From JAFLCM01 sp964510955 (GTDB lineage: Bacteria > Planctomycetota > Phycisphaerae > Phycisphaerales > UBA1924), in NCBI GenBank assembly GCA_964510955.1, contig CAZEDW010000003.1:100817-164816 (forward strand): a stretch of 64,000 nt of DNA, given 5' to 3'. Below, one piece after another: positions 37,710-47,115 of the stretch (the stretch's first letter is position 1; each line of letters starts with the position of its first letter). Position numbers and translations under genes: made by a program. The notes under the pieces are model-generated. The model did no database searches, was not told the DNA's origin, and saw only the letters and a list, made by a program, of their open reading frames with translations.

Positions 37710-38168
37710 TTCAGAAAGTGCTGGATTGCGATTCAGCCGGGAGTCGCGGCTGCATCGCAGCCCATTGGTTCCTGTTGTTCGCCCGGACGCACGGGCCATC
37801 AAGCCGTCAGCCAAAGGGGGTACCGTACCCCGCGGCATGGCCTCTGGCGGACATTGATTGCGCCGATCGCCGTTCCGCCGTTGAGCCCGCGCGCCGGTGG
37901 TCTGAGGCGGTTTGAAATCCTAGGGTACAGACCCCCAATGAGCGGTCGACGGCGAGCGTGATCAGGAATGGTCACCGAGCCGCCGCCGCCCTTCCGTTCT
38001 GCCGAGGCAGGGACGACGCGATCAACTGCAACCGTGTGGGGGATGTCAGGTATCACCGGCACGTCTCGGTGCGCCCGCCGATCCGCGGGGCCCGGGGCCG
38101 GCGAGGGTCTCTCTCACCATCCTTCGTCCCCGCGAGGCGCGGGCGAAGGCCAGACCGCGGAGGAACGC
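37710..38168. other. Divergent intergenic region with two hairpins
   Basis: No supportable gene lies between rlmE and the MacA-like gene. It holds a 15-bp palindrome, GGGGTAC-C-GTACCCC (37817-37831), and a longer hairpin CCTTCGTCCCCGCG/CGCGGGCGAAGG (38121-38149) directly before the MacA-like ribosome binding site. The second could regulate that gene's translation or be another dispersed repeat. Confidence 0.55.
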
Positions 38169-39584
38169 GTGGGCTCGGCCTGGAAGATTATCAAGTGGGT
38201 TCTCGGCATCGGCGCCGTCATCATGCTCGTGTGCGGCGGCGGCGCGGTCATGCTGTACCCGAAGATCAAGAAGGTCGTCGAGGAACAGAAGCTCCGCGGG
38301 GCCGGCACCGCCGTCATCACCGAGGCCGCCGCGCGCGGCTCGCTCGTCCGCACCATCACCGCCCCCGGCACCGTGACCCCCACCACCGAGGTGAACATCT
38401 CGGCCCGTGTGTCGGCCAAGATCGCCAGCCTGCCTTTCAAGGAAGGCGAGCTTGTGAAGAAGGGCGACGTGCTGGTGGAGCTGGACTCCAAAGACCTCGC
38501 CGCCGTCGTTGCGGCCAACGAGGCCCGCCTTCTGGCCGACAAGGCCTCCTTGAAGAGCGCCGAAAGCCAGTACGCCGCTGAGGAAGCGGCGCTGCTGGGC
38601 GTCAAGGCCGCCTACGACAAGGCGACCGCGGACTGGGAACGCCAGCAAGAGTTGTTCAAGACCGGCGACGTCTCCAAGGCCGAGCTCGACCAGTTCAAGG
38701 TTGAGCTGGACCGCACCAAGAGCCAGTTCGAGTCCCGGCGCGTCAATCTCCTGAGCGTGAAGGCCAACGTTGACGCCTCGGCCGCGCGCGTGCAGATCGC
38801 CGAGGCCGAGCTGGCCCAGTCGAAGGAAAACCTGAACTACGCGACCATCCGCTCGCCCATCGACGGCAACATCACGCTGCTGAACGCCAAGGTGGGCGAG
38901 GTCGTCGTGGTGGGCACCATGAACAACGCCGGCACCGTCATCATGAAGGTCGCCGATCTGTCGGAGATGCTCGTCAAGGCACGGCTCGCCGAGATCGACA
39001 CCCCCAGGGTCAAGGAGGGCCAGCGCGTCATCGTCACCGTCAACGGGTACGAGAACGAGAAGTTCGAGGGTACCCTCCGGCGCGTGGCGCTGCAGAGCAA
39101 GGTCAACCTGCAGGACGCGACGGGCTACTTCGAGGGCGAGGTGCTGCTGCACCTGGCCGGCAAGCGCATCTTCGCCGGTCTGACCGCCAGCGTCGACATC
39201 GAGATCGAGTCGCTGGACAACGTGATCAACGTCCCCAGCCAGTCCGTGCTGGACAAGCGCGTCGAGGAGCTGCCCAAGGCCGTCCGCGAAAGCCCGCTGG
39301 TCGACCGCGACAAGACCTTCGCCCAGGTGGTCTTCATCCGCAAGGACGGGAAAGCAACGCTCACCCCCGTCAAGGCCGGCGGCCGCAACATCACCCGCAC
39401 CGCCATCCTCGAGGGGCTCGACGAGCAGGCCGAGGTCATCACCGGCCCGTTCAAAGCCCTGCTCGAACTCACCGACGGCGCCAGCGTGCGACTCCAGAGC
39501 GACGACAAGAAAGAAGACCAGAAGACGGCCGAAACCAACCCCGGTAGCAACCACCAGGCCCGGCGCGCCTCGAGCGGCGGGTAA
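38169..39584 (+). CDS. MacA-like efflux periplasmic adaptor
   Basis: This HlyD/MacA-type adaptor links an ABC transporter to an outer-membrane channel. It has an N-terminal membrane segment (WVLGIGAVIMLVCGGGAVML), a lipoyl-like half (VNISARVSAKIASLPFKEGELVKKGDVLVELD), a long helical hairpin, the second half (LNYATIRSPIDGNITLLNAKVGEVV), then beta-barrel and membrane-proximal domains. The GTG at 38169 has GGAGG five bases before it; the open frame further upstream covers repeats and is discarded. 471 residues. An ABC ATPase, permease and TolC-like gene follow on the same strand, making a complete tripartite efflux set. Confidence 0.9.
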   Translation: MGSAWKIIKWVLGIGAVIMLVCGGGAVMLYPKIKKVVEEQKLRGAGTAVITEAAARGSLVRTITAPGTVTPTTEVNISARVSAKIASLPFKEGELVKKGDVLVELDSKDLAAVVAANEARLLADKASLKSAESQYAAEEAALLGVKAAYDKATADWERQQELFKTGDVSKAELDQFKVELDRTKSQFESRRVNLLSVKANVDASAARVQIAEAELAQSKENLNYATIRSPIDGNITLLNAKVGEVVVVGTMNNAGTVIMKVADLSEMLVKARLAEIDTPRVKEGQRVIVTVNGYENEKFEGTLRRVALQSKVNLQDATGYFEGEVLLHLAGKRIFAGLTASVDIEIESLDNVINVPSQSVLDKRVEELPKAVRESPLVDRDKTFAQVVFIRKDGKATLTPVKAGGRNITRTAILEGLDEQAEVITGPFKALLELTDGASVRLQSDDKKEDQKTAETNPGSNHQARRASSGG

Positions 39585-39640
39585 CACGCCCGCCGAGAAC
39601 CGCTCGACCGCGGGCACGCCGCTCAGATTCTCCCGCGTCC

Positions 39641-39671
39641 CTGCGCCCGCCCCTCCGCATCCTCCGCGTCC
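39641..39671 (+). repeat. CTCCGC/CCGCGTCC short-word repeat before the ABC ATPase gene
   Basis: CTGCGCCCGCCCCTCCGC-type words end about seven bases before the ATG at 39679. It resembles the right arm of the 41818 inverted repeat. Weak assignment. Confidence 0.4.
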
Positions 39672-39678
39672 AAATCTC

Positions 39679-40578
39679 ATGAGCATCCAGGTCAAGGGCA
39701 TCCAGAAGATCTACAAGATGGGCGTGGAGAAAGTCCACGCCCTCGCTGGTGTCGACCTGACCGTGAACAAGGGTGAGTTCGTCGCCATCATGGGCGCCTC
39801 GGGGTCGGGCAAGAGCACGCTCATGAACATCCTCGGTTGCCTCGACCGCCCGACCAAGGGGATGTACTTCCTCAACTCCAAGGCGACCCACAAGATGGGC
39901 GCCACCGAGCTGGCCCGCGTGCGCAACGAGGAGATCGGCTTTGTCTTCCAGACGTTCGAGCTGCTGCCGCGATCGACGGCGCTCCAGAACGTCCAGCTCG
40001 CGCTGCTGTACTCCCGCAAGGCGTCGCTGCGGAGCGCCCCCGCGGCCAGGGCGGCGCTCGAGAAGGTCGGGCTGGGCAACAGGATGGACCACAAGCCCAG
40101 CCAGATGTCCGGCGGCCAGCGCCAGCGCGTCGCCATCGCCCGCGCCCTGGTCAACAACCCCAGCATGATCCTCGCCGACGAGCCCACCGGCAACCTCGAC
40201 TCGGCCACCAGCGCCGACATCCTCAAGCTGTTCAAGGACCTCCACACCGCCGGCCAGACCATCGTGATCGTCACCCACGAGGAAGACGTGGCCGGATACG
40301 CCGACCGCATCGTCAGGCTCCGCGACGGCAAGATCCTCAGCGACCACCCGACCCACGACGACCCGATCCACCGCGCGTACCTCGGGCGGGCCGCCCTCGA
40401 GGCCGTCACCCGCGCCGCCGCCGAGCAGGTCGAGGCGCCCAGCCTCAGCGCCGCGATCAGTCTCGAAGCCGGGTCCAACGGCGCCCACGCCAACGGCCAC
40501 GCCGGGCCCGCCCAGCGTCCCGAGGCCGTCACCCGCCCGATCCACCTCGAACGCGCCGCCCCGGGAGCACCGGCATGA
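39679..40578 (+). CDS. ABC transporter ATP-binding protein, MacB/LolD type
   Basis: This 299-residue ATPase powers a MacB/LolD-type exporter. Walker A is GASGSGKST, the signature is MSGGQRQRVAIARAL, and Walker B with the D-loop reads MILADEPTGNLDSATS; the switch His is in IVIVTHEEDVA. An extra C-terminal region of about 50 residues (Ala/Gly-rich) has no obvious counterpart in LolD. Its stop overlaps the permease start by four bases (ATGA), so the pair is coupled. It lies between the MacA-like adaptor and the permease. Confidence 0.93.
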   Translation: MSIQVKGIQKIYKMGVEKVHALAGVDLTVNKGEFVAIMGASGSGKSTLMNILGCLDRPTKGMYFLNSKATHKMGATELARVRNEEIGFVFQTFELLPRSTALQNVQLALLYSRKASLRSAPAARAALEKVGLGNRMDHKPSQMSGGQRQRVAIARALVNNPSMILADEPTGNLDSATSADILKLFKDLHTAGQTIVIVTHEEDVAGYADRIVRLRDGKILSDHPTHDDPIHRAYLGRAALEAVTRAAAEQVEAPSLSAAISLEAGSNGAHANGHAGPAQRPEAVTRPIHLERAAPGAPA

Positions 40579-41813
40579 TCATTCTCAGGCTGCTCTTCCA
40601 GACCCTGTTCTCGGCCTTCGGCAACATGGCCGCCAACAAGCTCCGCGCCTTCCTTACCACGCTGGGCATCATCATCGGCGTGTGGGCCATCACCACGGTC
40701 ATCGCCGCCGTCGGCTCGCTCAACAACTACGTCATCAACGAGTTCAACAGCTTCGGCGCCAACAAGCTCATCATCTGGGGCCAGGTGCCCGAGTCCAAAC
40801 GCGGGCTGATGAACTGGGAGAAGGTCAAGATCACCAAGAACGAGGCCAAGACCCTCAAGGAGCGCTGCACCAGCATCGACAAGCTCGCCCTGATGACCCG
40901 CTTCCGCGCCCCGGTCCGCTACGGCCAGACCACCAAGGGCGGCGTGGTCGTCAACGCCGGGCAGTCCGAGGCCTTCGCCATCGAGAATATCGAGATCATC
41001 AACGGCCGCGCCTTCAACGACTCCGACGACGCCGAGGCCCTGCAGGTCTGCGTCGTCAACGACAAGGCCATCGACGAGCTGCTCCTGGAAAACCAGGGCA
41101 TCAACCAGGAAATCTACATCAACGAGAACCGCTTCCGCGTCATCGGCGTCTCCAAGACCAAGGACGTCAGCCCCATGTTCGGCGGCGGCGAGGCCAAGAG
41201 CGAGATCTTCGTCCCCTACAACACCATGCAGCGCCTCCGCTCGGACTGGTGGCCCGAGATCCACGCCCTCATGAAGAACGCCGACGAGATGAACGAGTCG
41301 CGCGAGGAACTCCGCTACCACCTCCGCTCGGCACGCCAGCTCAAGGCCGACGACGAGGACACCTTCGGCCTCTTCATCTTCGAGACCGTCATCTCCAAGC
41401 TCAAGACCATGGGCACCACCCTCACCGCGGGCGCCGGCGTGCTGGTGGGCATCTCGCTGCTGGTCGGCGGCGTCGGCATCATGAACATCATGCTCGTGAG
41501 CGTCAGCGAGCGAACCCGCGAGATCGGCCTCAGAAAGGCCGTCGGCGCCTACCCCGCCGTCATCCTCATCCAGTTCCTGATCGAGGCCGTCATCCTCTGC
41601 CTGATGGGCGGCGTGATCGGCCTGATCCTGGGCCAGGCTTCGATCGTCGGGATGTCGCTGATCCCCAACTTCCCGCTCAAAGACCCCGAGATCCCGCCGT
41701 GGGCCGTCGCTCTGGCCTTCGGGTTCTCCGCCGGCGTTGGCGTGATCTTCGGCATGGGCCCCGCGGTCAAGGCGTCGCGCCTGGACCCCATCGAAGCACT
41801 CCGCCACGAGTGA
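40575..41813 (+). CDS. MacB-like ABC transporter permease
   Basis: This 412-residue permease is of the FtsX/MacB family. An N-terminal helix (about 15-45, LRAFLTTLGIIIGVWAITTVIAAVGSL) is followed by a large periplasmic MacB-PCD-like domain (about 50-270) and three C-terminal membrane helices (LVGISLLVGGVGIMNIMLVSVSERTREIGLRKAVGA). In MacB-type systems these move substrates from the periplasm outward. Start ATG overlaps the ATPase stop. Likely substrates (macrolides, lipopeptides or others) cannot be told. Confidence 0.92.
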   Translation: MIILRLLFQTLFSAFGNMAANKLRAFLTTLGIIIGVWAITTVIAAVGSLNNYVINEFNSFGANKLIIWGQVPESKRGLMNWEKVKITKNEAKTLKERCTSIDKLALMTRFRAPVRYGQTTKGGVVVNAGQSEAFAIENIEIINGRAFNDSDDAEALQVCVVNDKAIDELLLENQGINQEIYINENRFRVIGVSKTKDVSPMFGGGEAKSEIFVPYNTMQRLRSDWWPEIHALMKNADEMNESREELRYHLRSARQLKADDEDTFGLFIFETVISKLKTMGTTLTAGAGVLVGISLLVGGVGIMNIMLVSVSERTREIGLRKAVGAYPAVILIQFLIEAVILCLMGGVIGLILGQASIVGMSLIPNFPLKDPEIPPWAVALAFGFSAGVGVIFGMGPAVKASRLDPIEALRHE

Positions 41814-41817
41814 CCAT

Positions 41818-41920
41818 TTCACCGCGGAGGCGCGGCGAACTTGGGGTTGCTGCGCCGATTGCGATCAATGACTCAGCCCCGCGCCCCCGCGGCGACTCTG
41901 ATCCGCGCCTTCGCGGTGAA
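41818..41920. repeat. TTCACCGCGGAGGCGCGG-family inverted repeat before the TolC-like gene
   Basis: TTCACCGCGGAGGCGCGG (41818-41835) and CCGCGCCTTCGCGGTGAA (41903-41920) match as inverted repeats at 17 of 18 positions. The 67-base centre also contains CCGCGCCCCCGCGGCG. A half copy is at 10318. Confidence 0.8.
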
Positions 41921-41948
41921 CCCGTCCGGGCTACATTGCTCCCCCGCC

Positions 41949-43679
41949 ATGATGCACACCCGACACCGCCGCTTGCTCCCGCTCGCCACCGCCCCGCTGC
42001 TGATCGCGCTGGCGGGCTGCAGCAACCCGCTCAAGACCACCGACGCGGACCGCGGCCTGAACGTCGGCGCCGAGCGACTTCGCGCCGTGAAGCCCATGGA
42101 CCTGTCGTCGTACCGCGCAGCGCCACAGGCGACGGGCGGCCCGGACGCCCCGAAGGGCGCCGCCGGCATGACACCGCCACCGCCCAAAGACCCGTTCGCC
42201 GGGATGGAAAAAGTCGGCGTGACCCTCGAACAGGTCCGCGCCTGGACCCTCACCAACAACCTTGACCTGAAGGCGACCCTGGTTGACCCCACGATCGCGG
42301 CCCAGCGCCTGAGCGAGGAAGAGGCCAAGTTCGAGTCGGTCTTTTTCGCCAACGGTCGCTGGAACAGCCTCGACCAGCCCACGTCCAGCACGCTCAGCGG
42401 CAGCCAGATCGAGACCGCGAACTTCGACGCCGGCGTCCGCATCCCCCTGCGCACCGGCGGGACCGCCACCATCGAGCTCCCCATCGACCGCACCAAGACC
42501 GACAACCAGTTCTCAACCCTCAACCCCGCCACCGACGCCGACGTGAAGTTCTCCATCAGCCAGCCCCTCCTGCGCGGCGGCTGGCGCGAGGCCAACACCC
42601 ACTCGATCCGCCTGCAGGCGCTCGAATCCCAGATCACCCAGTCACGCACCAACCTGGAGGTCATCCGGACCCTGGCCAACGCCGATCGCGCCTACTGGCG
42701 CGTCTATGCCGCCAAGCGCCTTCTCGAGGTCCGCCAGGACCAGTACGACCTCGCCAGGCAGCAGCTCGAGCGCGCCGAGCGGCGCGTCAAGGCCCAGGTG
42801 GCGCCCGAGATCGAGGTGACCCGGGCGCAGTCCGGCCTCGCCGAACGTCTCGAGGCGATCATCCTCGCCGAGAACGACCTCCGCCGTCAGGTGCGCGAGC
42901 TCAAGAAGACCGTGCGCGTCCCGGGCGTTGACCTCGACAGCCCGACGGTGTTCGAGCCCGCCTCGCCCCCCGACCCGGTCGAGCTGAAGCTGGACGCGGG
43001 CTCGCTCGCCAAGGCCGGCGTCGAGAACCGCATGGAGATGCTCGAGCTCGAGCTGCGCCTGGCCCAGGACATCAGCTCCATCGACTTCGCACGCAACCAG
43101 GCCCTCCCGCTCTTCGCGCTCGATTACTTCTACAACATCAACGGCCTCTCGGACAACCTCGGCGGCGCCCTGCGCCAGACCCGCGGCGGCGACTTCGCAG
43201 ACTGGGGGTTGGGCGCCCGGTTCGAGGTCCCCCTGGGCAACATGGCCGCCCGCAGCCGCGTCGAGCAGGCGGTGCTCGCGAGGATGCAGCGCCTCGCCAC
43301 GCGCCAGGCCCGCGAGCTCTCGATCCGTCAGGAGGTCCTCGACTCTCTCGACTCGCTCAACGCCGCCTGGCAGCGCATCCTCGCGGCCCGCCAGGCCAGC
43401 ATCCTCGCCGGTCGCACCCTGCAGGCCGAGCAGAAGCAGTTCGAGGTCGGCAACCGGACCAGCACCGACGTGCTCGACGCCGCCACCAGATTGGCCGACG
43501 CGCAGTCCGCCGAGATCCGCGCCCTGACCGACTACCAGATCGCCCAGGTCGACCTGGCCTTCGCCACCGGCACGCTGCTGGGTGCAACAAGAGTGAGCTG
43601 GGAGCCATGGGACCCCCGCAAAGACGCGCCGACCGACAACCCGATCGCGCCCAGGCCCGGCGCCGCCGAGCCGCAGTGA
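41949..43679 (+). CDS. TolC-like outer-membrane efflux lipoprotein
   Basis: This outer-membrane channel component completes the MacA-MacB system. A lipoprotein signal peptide ends LIALAGC with the lipidated Cys at 24. A Pro-rich segment follows, then the two repeated TolC helical/beta units with coiled-coil sequences (RLEVRQDQYDLARQQLERAERRVKAQVAPEIEVTRAQSGLAERL; QKQFEVGNRTSTDVLDAATRLADAQSAEIRALTDYQIAQVDLAFATGTLL). The C-terminal motif VGNRTSTDVLDA is the family's conserved turn. 576 residues. It lies directly after the permease and converges with dacB. Confidence 0.9.
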   Translation: MMHTRHRRLLPLATAPLLIALAGCSNPLKTTDADRGLNVGAERLRAVKPMDLSSYRAAPQATGGPDAPKGAAGMTPPPPKDPFAGMEKVGVTLEQVRAWTLTNNLDLKATLVDPTIAAQRLSEEEAKFESVFFANGRWNSLDQPTSSTLSGSQIETANFDAGVRIPLRTGGTATIELPIDRTKTDNQFSTLNPATDADVKFSISQPLLRGGWREANTHSIRLQALESQITQSRTNLEVIRTLANADRAYWRVYAAKRLLEVRQDQYDLARQQLERAERRVKAQVAPEIEVTRAQSGLAERLEAIILAENDLRRQVRELKKTVRVPGVDLDSPTVFEPASPPDPVELKLDAGSLAKAGVENRMEMLELELRLAQDISSIDFARNQALPLFALDYFYNINGLSDNLGGALRQTRGGDFADWGLGARFEVPLGNMAARSRVEQAVLARMQRLATRQARELSIRQEVLDSLDSLNAAWQRILAARQASILAGRTLQAEQKQFEVGNRTSTDVLDAATRLADAQSAEIRALTDYQIAQVDLAFATGTLLGATRVSWEPWDPRKDAPTDNPIAPRPGAAEPQ

Positions 43680-43694
43680 CTCCGGCCTCGCGCC

Positions 43695-45191
43695 TCAACG
43701 CCCGCCCTGGTCCTCGCTCTCGCCCTGCTGCGTCAGCCACTTGTCGATGATGGCGACCACGTCCTCGTGGAACGCCTTGATCGTCGACACGCTGACACTG
43801 CCCGGCTTGTCGTTGGCGAGGATGCTGAACGCCACGCGCCGGCCCGACGCGGGGTCGGTCACATAGCCCGACAGGGTGCACACCCCCGTGATGTACCCGC
43901 TCTTGGCCCGCACCTCGTTCTTGAACCGCTTGCTCTCGAACCGGTTCTCCATCGTCCCCTCGCCGGGCCGGGGCAGGCTCTGCACAAACAGCGGCCCGGC
44001 CTTGCTGTCGGCGGCCAGGGCGTTCAGCCACCGGCACAGCATCGACGCCGTCACCCGGTTCTCACGGCTCATGCCGGAACCATCGGCGACCTGGATGGTC
44101 CGCCCGGCCTCGGGGCCGAGCTTGTCCACCAGCGCCATGCGCACCACCGCCGCCCCGGTCTTGAAGCTCCCCGAGCCGCCCGACACCTCACGACCCATCC
44201 GCTTGAACAAGCACTCGGCGTAGAGGTTGTACGAGTTCATGTTGCAGCGGTTCAGCACGGTGCTGATCGGCGTCTGCATCACCTGGATCACCTTCCCGCC
44301 CGACAGCGACTCGTTCTCCCCCGCCAGCCGGGCCTTGCCCACCTTCAGCCCCGCGCGGACGAGGCGGTCGCCGATCAGCCGGGCGATGAACTCGCCCGAA
44401 TCGTTCAGCGCCAGCTCCACCGGATCGGTCGAGTACCTCACGTCGCCGAAGCACGTGATCTCGTCTTTGCCCGTCCACGCGGCCCAGATGGTCTGCTGGC
44501 CCTGGCGGATCGACCGCGTCTTGTTCCGCAGCTCGATCCAGGGCGCCCCCGGCTCGGTCTTCAGCACCGCCGGCGACCCCGCCGCCTGCGGCTGCGGGAA
44601 CACCGCCAGCAGGTTGGTGTAGAACGTGAACCCCGAAACCTCGGCGCAGTACCACCGGTTGGCCTGCCCCACGGGCCACGTCGGGTGCCGGTACTCACGG
44701 TCAAAGACCCGGTCATCGATCACAACCTCATCGAACGACTGCTCGCCGGTCTGCTTTGCCGCGTCCACCCAGTGCTGGATCAGCTCCTCGACGCCGATGC
44801 CCATCTGGCTGAGCAGCTTGGGATCACCCAGCGCCGGGTCGCCCGAACCCCTCAACACCAACCGGTGCGCCTCGGGCTGGTGCACCAGCTCGGTCTTGAA
44901 GACAAACTCAGGCCCCAGGATCAGCGACGCGGCCCCGGTCGTGATCAGCTTCATGTTCGACGCCGGGATCATCTCCGCGTCCGGGTCGCGAGAGATCAGG
45001 GTCCGGCCCGTTGCCGAGTCGACCGCCGCCAGCGACAGCTTGGTCTTGCCCAGCTTGGCCCGGCCCAGCACGCCCTCGAGCTTGTCGGTCAGGGTCTGCC
45101 CGCACGCGGAAGTCGCCAGAAGCACCGACACGAAAGCCCCGACAAGGGCCGGACGAAGGCGGAACCACATATCAGGCCGGGCGGCGGTCAT
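43695..45191 (-). CDS. dacB: D-alanyl-D-alanine carboxypeptidase/endopeptidase (PBP4 type)
   Basis: PBP4/DacB enzymes trim or cleave peptidoglycan cross-links in the periplasm. Active-site motifs are SxxK at 78-81 (PASNMKLITT), SxN (NMNSYNLYAE) and KSG in place of KTG (VRAKSGYITGVCTLSGYV). A signal peptide (about 12-31, VGAFVSVLLATSACG) precedes it. Domain order fits the S13 family with inserted domains between the first and second motifs. The ATG at 45191 has GAGGAG ten bases upstream; one seven codons later is possible. 498 residues. A peptidoglycan enzyme fits current evidence that planctomycetes have peptidoglycan. Confidence 0.93.
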   Translation of the reverse strand: MTAARPDMWFRLRPALVGAFVSVLLATSACGQTLTDKLEGVLGRAKLGKTKLSLAAVDSATGRTLISRDPDAEMIPASNMKLITTGAASLILGPEFVFKTELVHQPEAHRLVLRGSGDPALGDPKLLSQMGIGVEELIQHWVDAAKQTGEQSFDEVVIDDRVFDREYRHPTWPVGQANRWYCAEVSGFTFYTNLLAVFPQPQAAGSPAVLKTEPGAPWIELRNKTRSIRQGQQTIWAAWTGKDEITCFGDVRYSTDPVELALNDSGEFIARLIGDRLVRAGLKVGKARLAGENESLSGGKVIQVMQTPISTVLNRCNMNSYNLYAECLFKRMGREVSGGSGSFKTGAAVVRMALVDKLGPEAGRTIQVADGSGMSRENRVTASMLCRWLNALAADSKAGPLFVQSLPRPGEGTMENRFESKRFKNEVRAKSGYITGVCTLSGYVTDPASGRRVAFSILANDKPGSVSVSTIKAFHEDVVAIIDKWLTQQGESEDQGGR

Positions 45192-45319
45192 TTCGGTGCA
45201 ACTCCTCGGTGAGCTCGGCGAAAAATCGGGCGGGAACAATATCGGCGAGGACCCGCCGCCGCCTGCATCCGGCGAACCTGCCCGTGACCCACCGACGCCC
45301 CGTGCATCCAAGCTCCGCC

Positions 45320-46297
45320 ATGCAGAGCCGATCCTCACCCCTCGCCCTTGTCCTGACCCTCACCGCCGCCGTGAACGCTCAGTCCCCCGTGCCCCCACCC
45401 ATCCCCCCCGCCAGGCTGGTCGAGGGGCAGCCGCGTGAGCTGGGCGCCGTGCACTGGCTTCGCGGCTTCGACGCCGCCCGCGCTCAGGCCCGCACAACCT
45501 CGAAGCCCCTGCTGGTGCTCTTCGATGAAGTCCCCGGGTGCCAGAACTGCGTCGGGTTCGGAAAGGACGTCTTGACCGATGCGCTGCTGGTCGAAGCCGC
45601 CGAAACCCTCTTCGTCCCCGTCGCCGTATTCAATAACAAGCCCGGCGAAGACGCCCGCACCCTCGCCAGCTTCGGCGAACCGGCGTGGAACAACCCGGTC
45701 GTGCGCGCCATCGACCCGGCCACCGGCAATGACCTCGGCCCCCGCGTGGGCGATAACTATTCCGTGACCGCAGTCGCCTCGTTGATGGCCGAGTCGCTCC
45801 GCGCACACAAGGCGGAAGTGCCCGGGTACCTCGGCCTCCTTGCCTCGGCCGCCCCCGCCACACGGACGGAGCGCGCCGTGTTCGCCATGGACTGCTTCTG
45901 GGAAGGTGAAGCCCGGCTGGGCTCCCTGGAAGGCGTGGTTTCCACCCGCGCCGGGTTCGTTGACGGCAAGGAATGCGTCGAGGTCGAGTTCGATCCCGGG
46001 CGGCTCGCGTTCACCGATCTCGTGAAGGCCGCCAGGAAGGCCGACTGCCTTCATAAGGTCTACACCCGCAGCGCCGCGCAGCAGAAGTCCGCCGAAGCCC
46101 TGGTCGGCGCGCTGGCCAAGCTCTCGGCCACGCCGTTCCGCGCCAGCGAGAACGACACCAAATACCAGATCAGGCACTCGGCGTACGCCAGCGTGCCCAT
46201 GACCCAGACCCAGGCATCGCGCGTCAACAGCGCGCTGGCCTTGGGCGCCGACCCGCGCGTGTGGCTGTCGCCCAGGCAGGCGGCGTCGGCGAAGTAG
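45320..46297 (+). CDS. VPGUxT-like thioredoxin-fold protein fused to MsrA-like domain
   Basis: This 325-residue exported redox protein begins with a signal peptide (about 1-20). The N-terminal thioredoxin-like domain carries VPGCQNCVGFG (C74, C77), which resembles the VPGUxT thioredoxin-like (seleno)protein family with Cys in the selenocysteine position. The C-terminal half resembles methionine sulfoxide reductase A: FAMDCFWEGEARLGSLEGVVSTRAGFVDG keeps a CFW-x2-E pattern with catalytic-like C192, but the preceding GG is replaced and later MsrA blocks differ. It may be a periplasmic thiol-linked oxidoreductase or sulfoxide reductase. Both domain calls are from motifs. Confidence 0.7.
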   Translation: MQSRSSPLALVLTLTAAVNAQSPVPPPIPPARLVEGQPRELGAVHWLRGFDAARAQARTTSKPLLVLFDEVPGCQNCVGFGKDVLTDALLVEAAETLFVPVAVFNNKPGEDARTLASFGEPAWNNPVVRAIDPATGNDLGPRVGDNYSVTAVASLMAESLRAHKAEVPGYLGLLASAAPATRTERAVFAMDCFWEGEARLGSLEGVVSTRAGFVDGKECVEVEFDPGRLAFTDLVKAARKADCLHKVYTRSAAQQKSAEALVGALAKLSATPFRASENDTKYQIRHSAYASVPMTQTQASRVNSALALGADPRVWLSPRQAASAK

Positions 46298-46321
46298 CCG
46301 CCGCGCCCGCGCTGGAGGCGC

Positions 46322-47083
46322 TCACCTCACCGTCTCGTCGATCCGCTCGCCGTCGCGCCGAATGTAGATCGTCTTGCCGTTGTCCTGGTCGCGCCGCCCC
46401 AGCACGCAGTCCGCGATGACGCGCCCGACGTGGTGCGGCTTCAGGCACGTCGCGGCGGGCACGACGGTCTCATCAAAGGCCGCTCGGAGAAGCTCCGTCT
46501 CGACCGCGCCGGGTGCGACGCTGAACGCCCGGATGCCGTGCGCCGCCCCTTCCTTGGCGCAGCTCGCGGCCATGACGTTCAGCGCGCCCTTGGTCGCCGC
46601 GTACGCGAGGAACCCCGGGAAGGGGTCCAGCGCCGCGTAGCTGCTGACATTGACAACGCACCCGGCGCCCAGCTTCACAAAGATCGGCCAGGCAAGGTGG
46701 ATCGCGTACGCCGCTCCGATCGCGTTGACGCCGTACGCCTCACGGATGGCGTCCAGGTCGGTCCGCTCGATCGGCAGCACGCGCCCGACCCCGGCGTTGT
46801 TCACCAGCGCATCGAGCCGGCCCAGCCGCCCCACCACCTCATCGATCAGCCGCTTGACGCTCGGAGCGTCCCCCATGTCGGCCACCACGGGCATCACCCC
46901 GTCCGCCCCGGATTCGCCCCCCACCTCGGCCCGGAGATTCAGCGCCGCGTGCTCCAGCCGCCGCATCGAGCGACCCGAGATGACCACCCGCCACCCGGCC
47001 CGCAGCATCCGCTCCGCGCTCGCATAGCCGATCCCCGAACCCCCGCCCGTCACCAGCGCAACCCGTTTTTCGATGGAGTCCAT
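46322..47083 (-). CDS. SDR-family oxidoreductase
   Basis: This 253-residue short-chain dehydrogenase/reductase has the cofactor motif TGGGSGIG, the NNAG motif (ALVNNAGVGRV), the catalytic Ser in NVSSYAA and YxxxK in YAATKGAL, plus PGAVETELL. Specificity is unknown. The ATG at 47083 is preceded by GAGGGTG; a GTG 30 bases upstream is the alternative. It is divergent from the solute-binding protein gene. Confidence 0.9.
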   Translation of the reverse strand: MDSIEKRVALVTGGGSGIGYASAERMLRAGWRVVISGRSMRRLEHAALNLRAEVGGESGADGVMPVVADMGDAPSVKRLIDEVVGRLGRLDALVNNAGVGRVLPIERTDLDAIREAYGVNAIGAAYAIHLAWPIFVKLGAGCVVNVSSYAALDPFPGFLAYAATKGALNVMAASCAKEGAAHGIRAFSVAPGAVETELLRAAFDETVVPAATCLKPHHVGRVIADCVLGRRDQDNGKTIYIRRDGERIDETVR

Positions 47084-47115
47084 GGCGTTCACACCCTCGG
47101 GTACTCTAGCCACCG

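Noticed and set aside
39711..41822. A 703-codon open frame antisense to the ABC ATPase and permease genes
   Set aside because: It is a mirror of two certain genes and shows no recognised domain; very high GC content makes long antisense frames common here.
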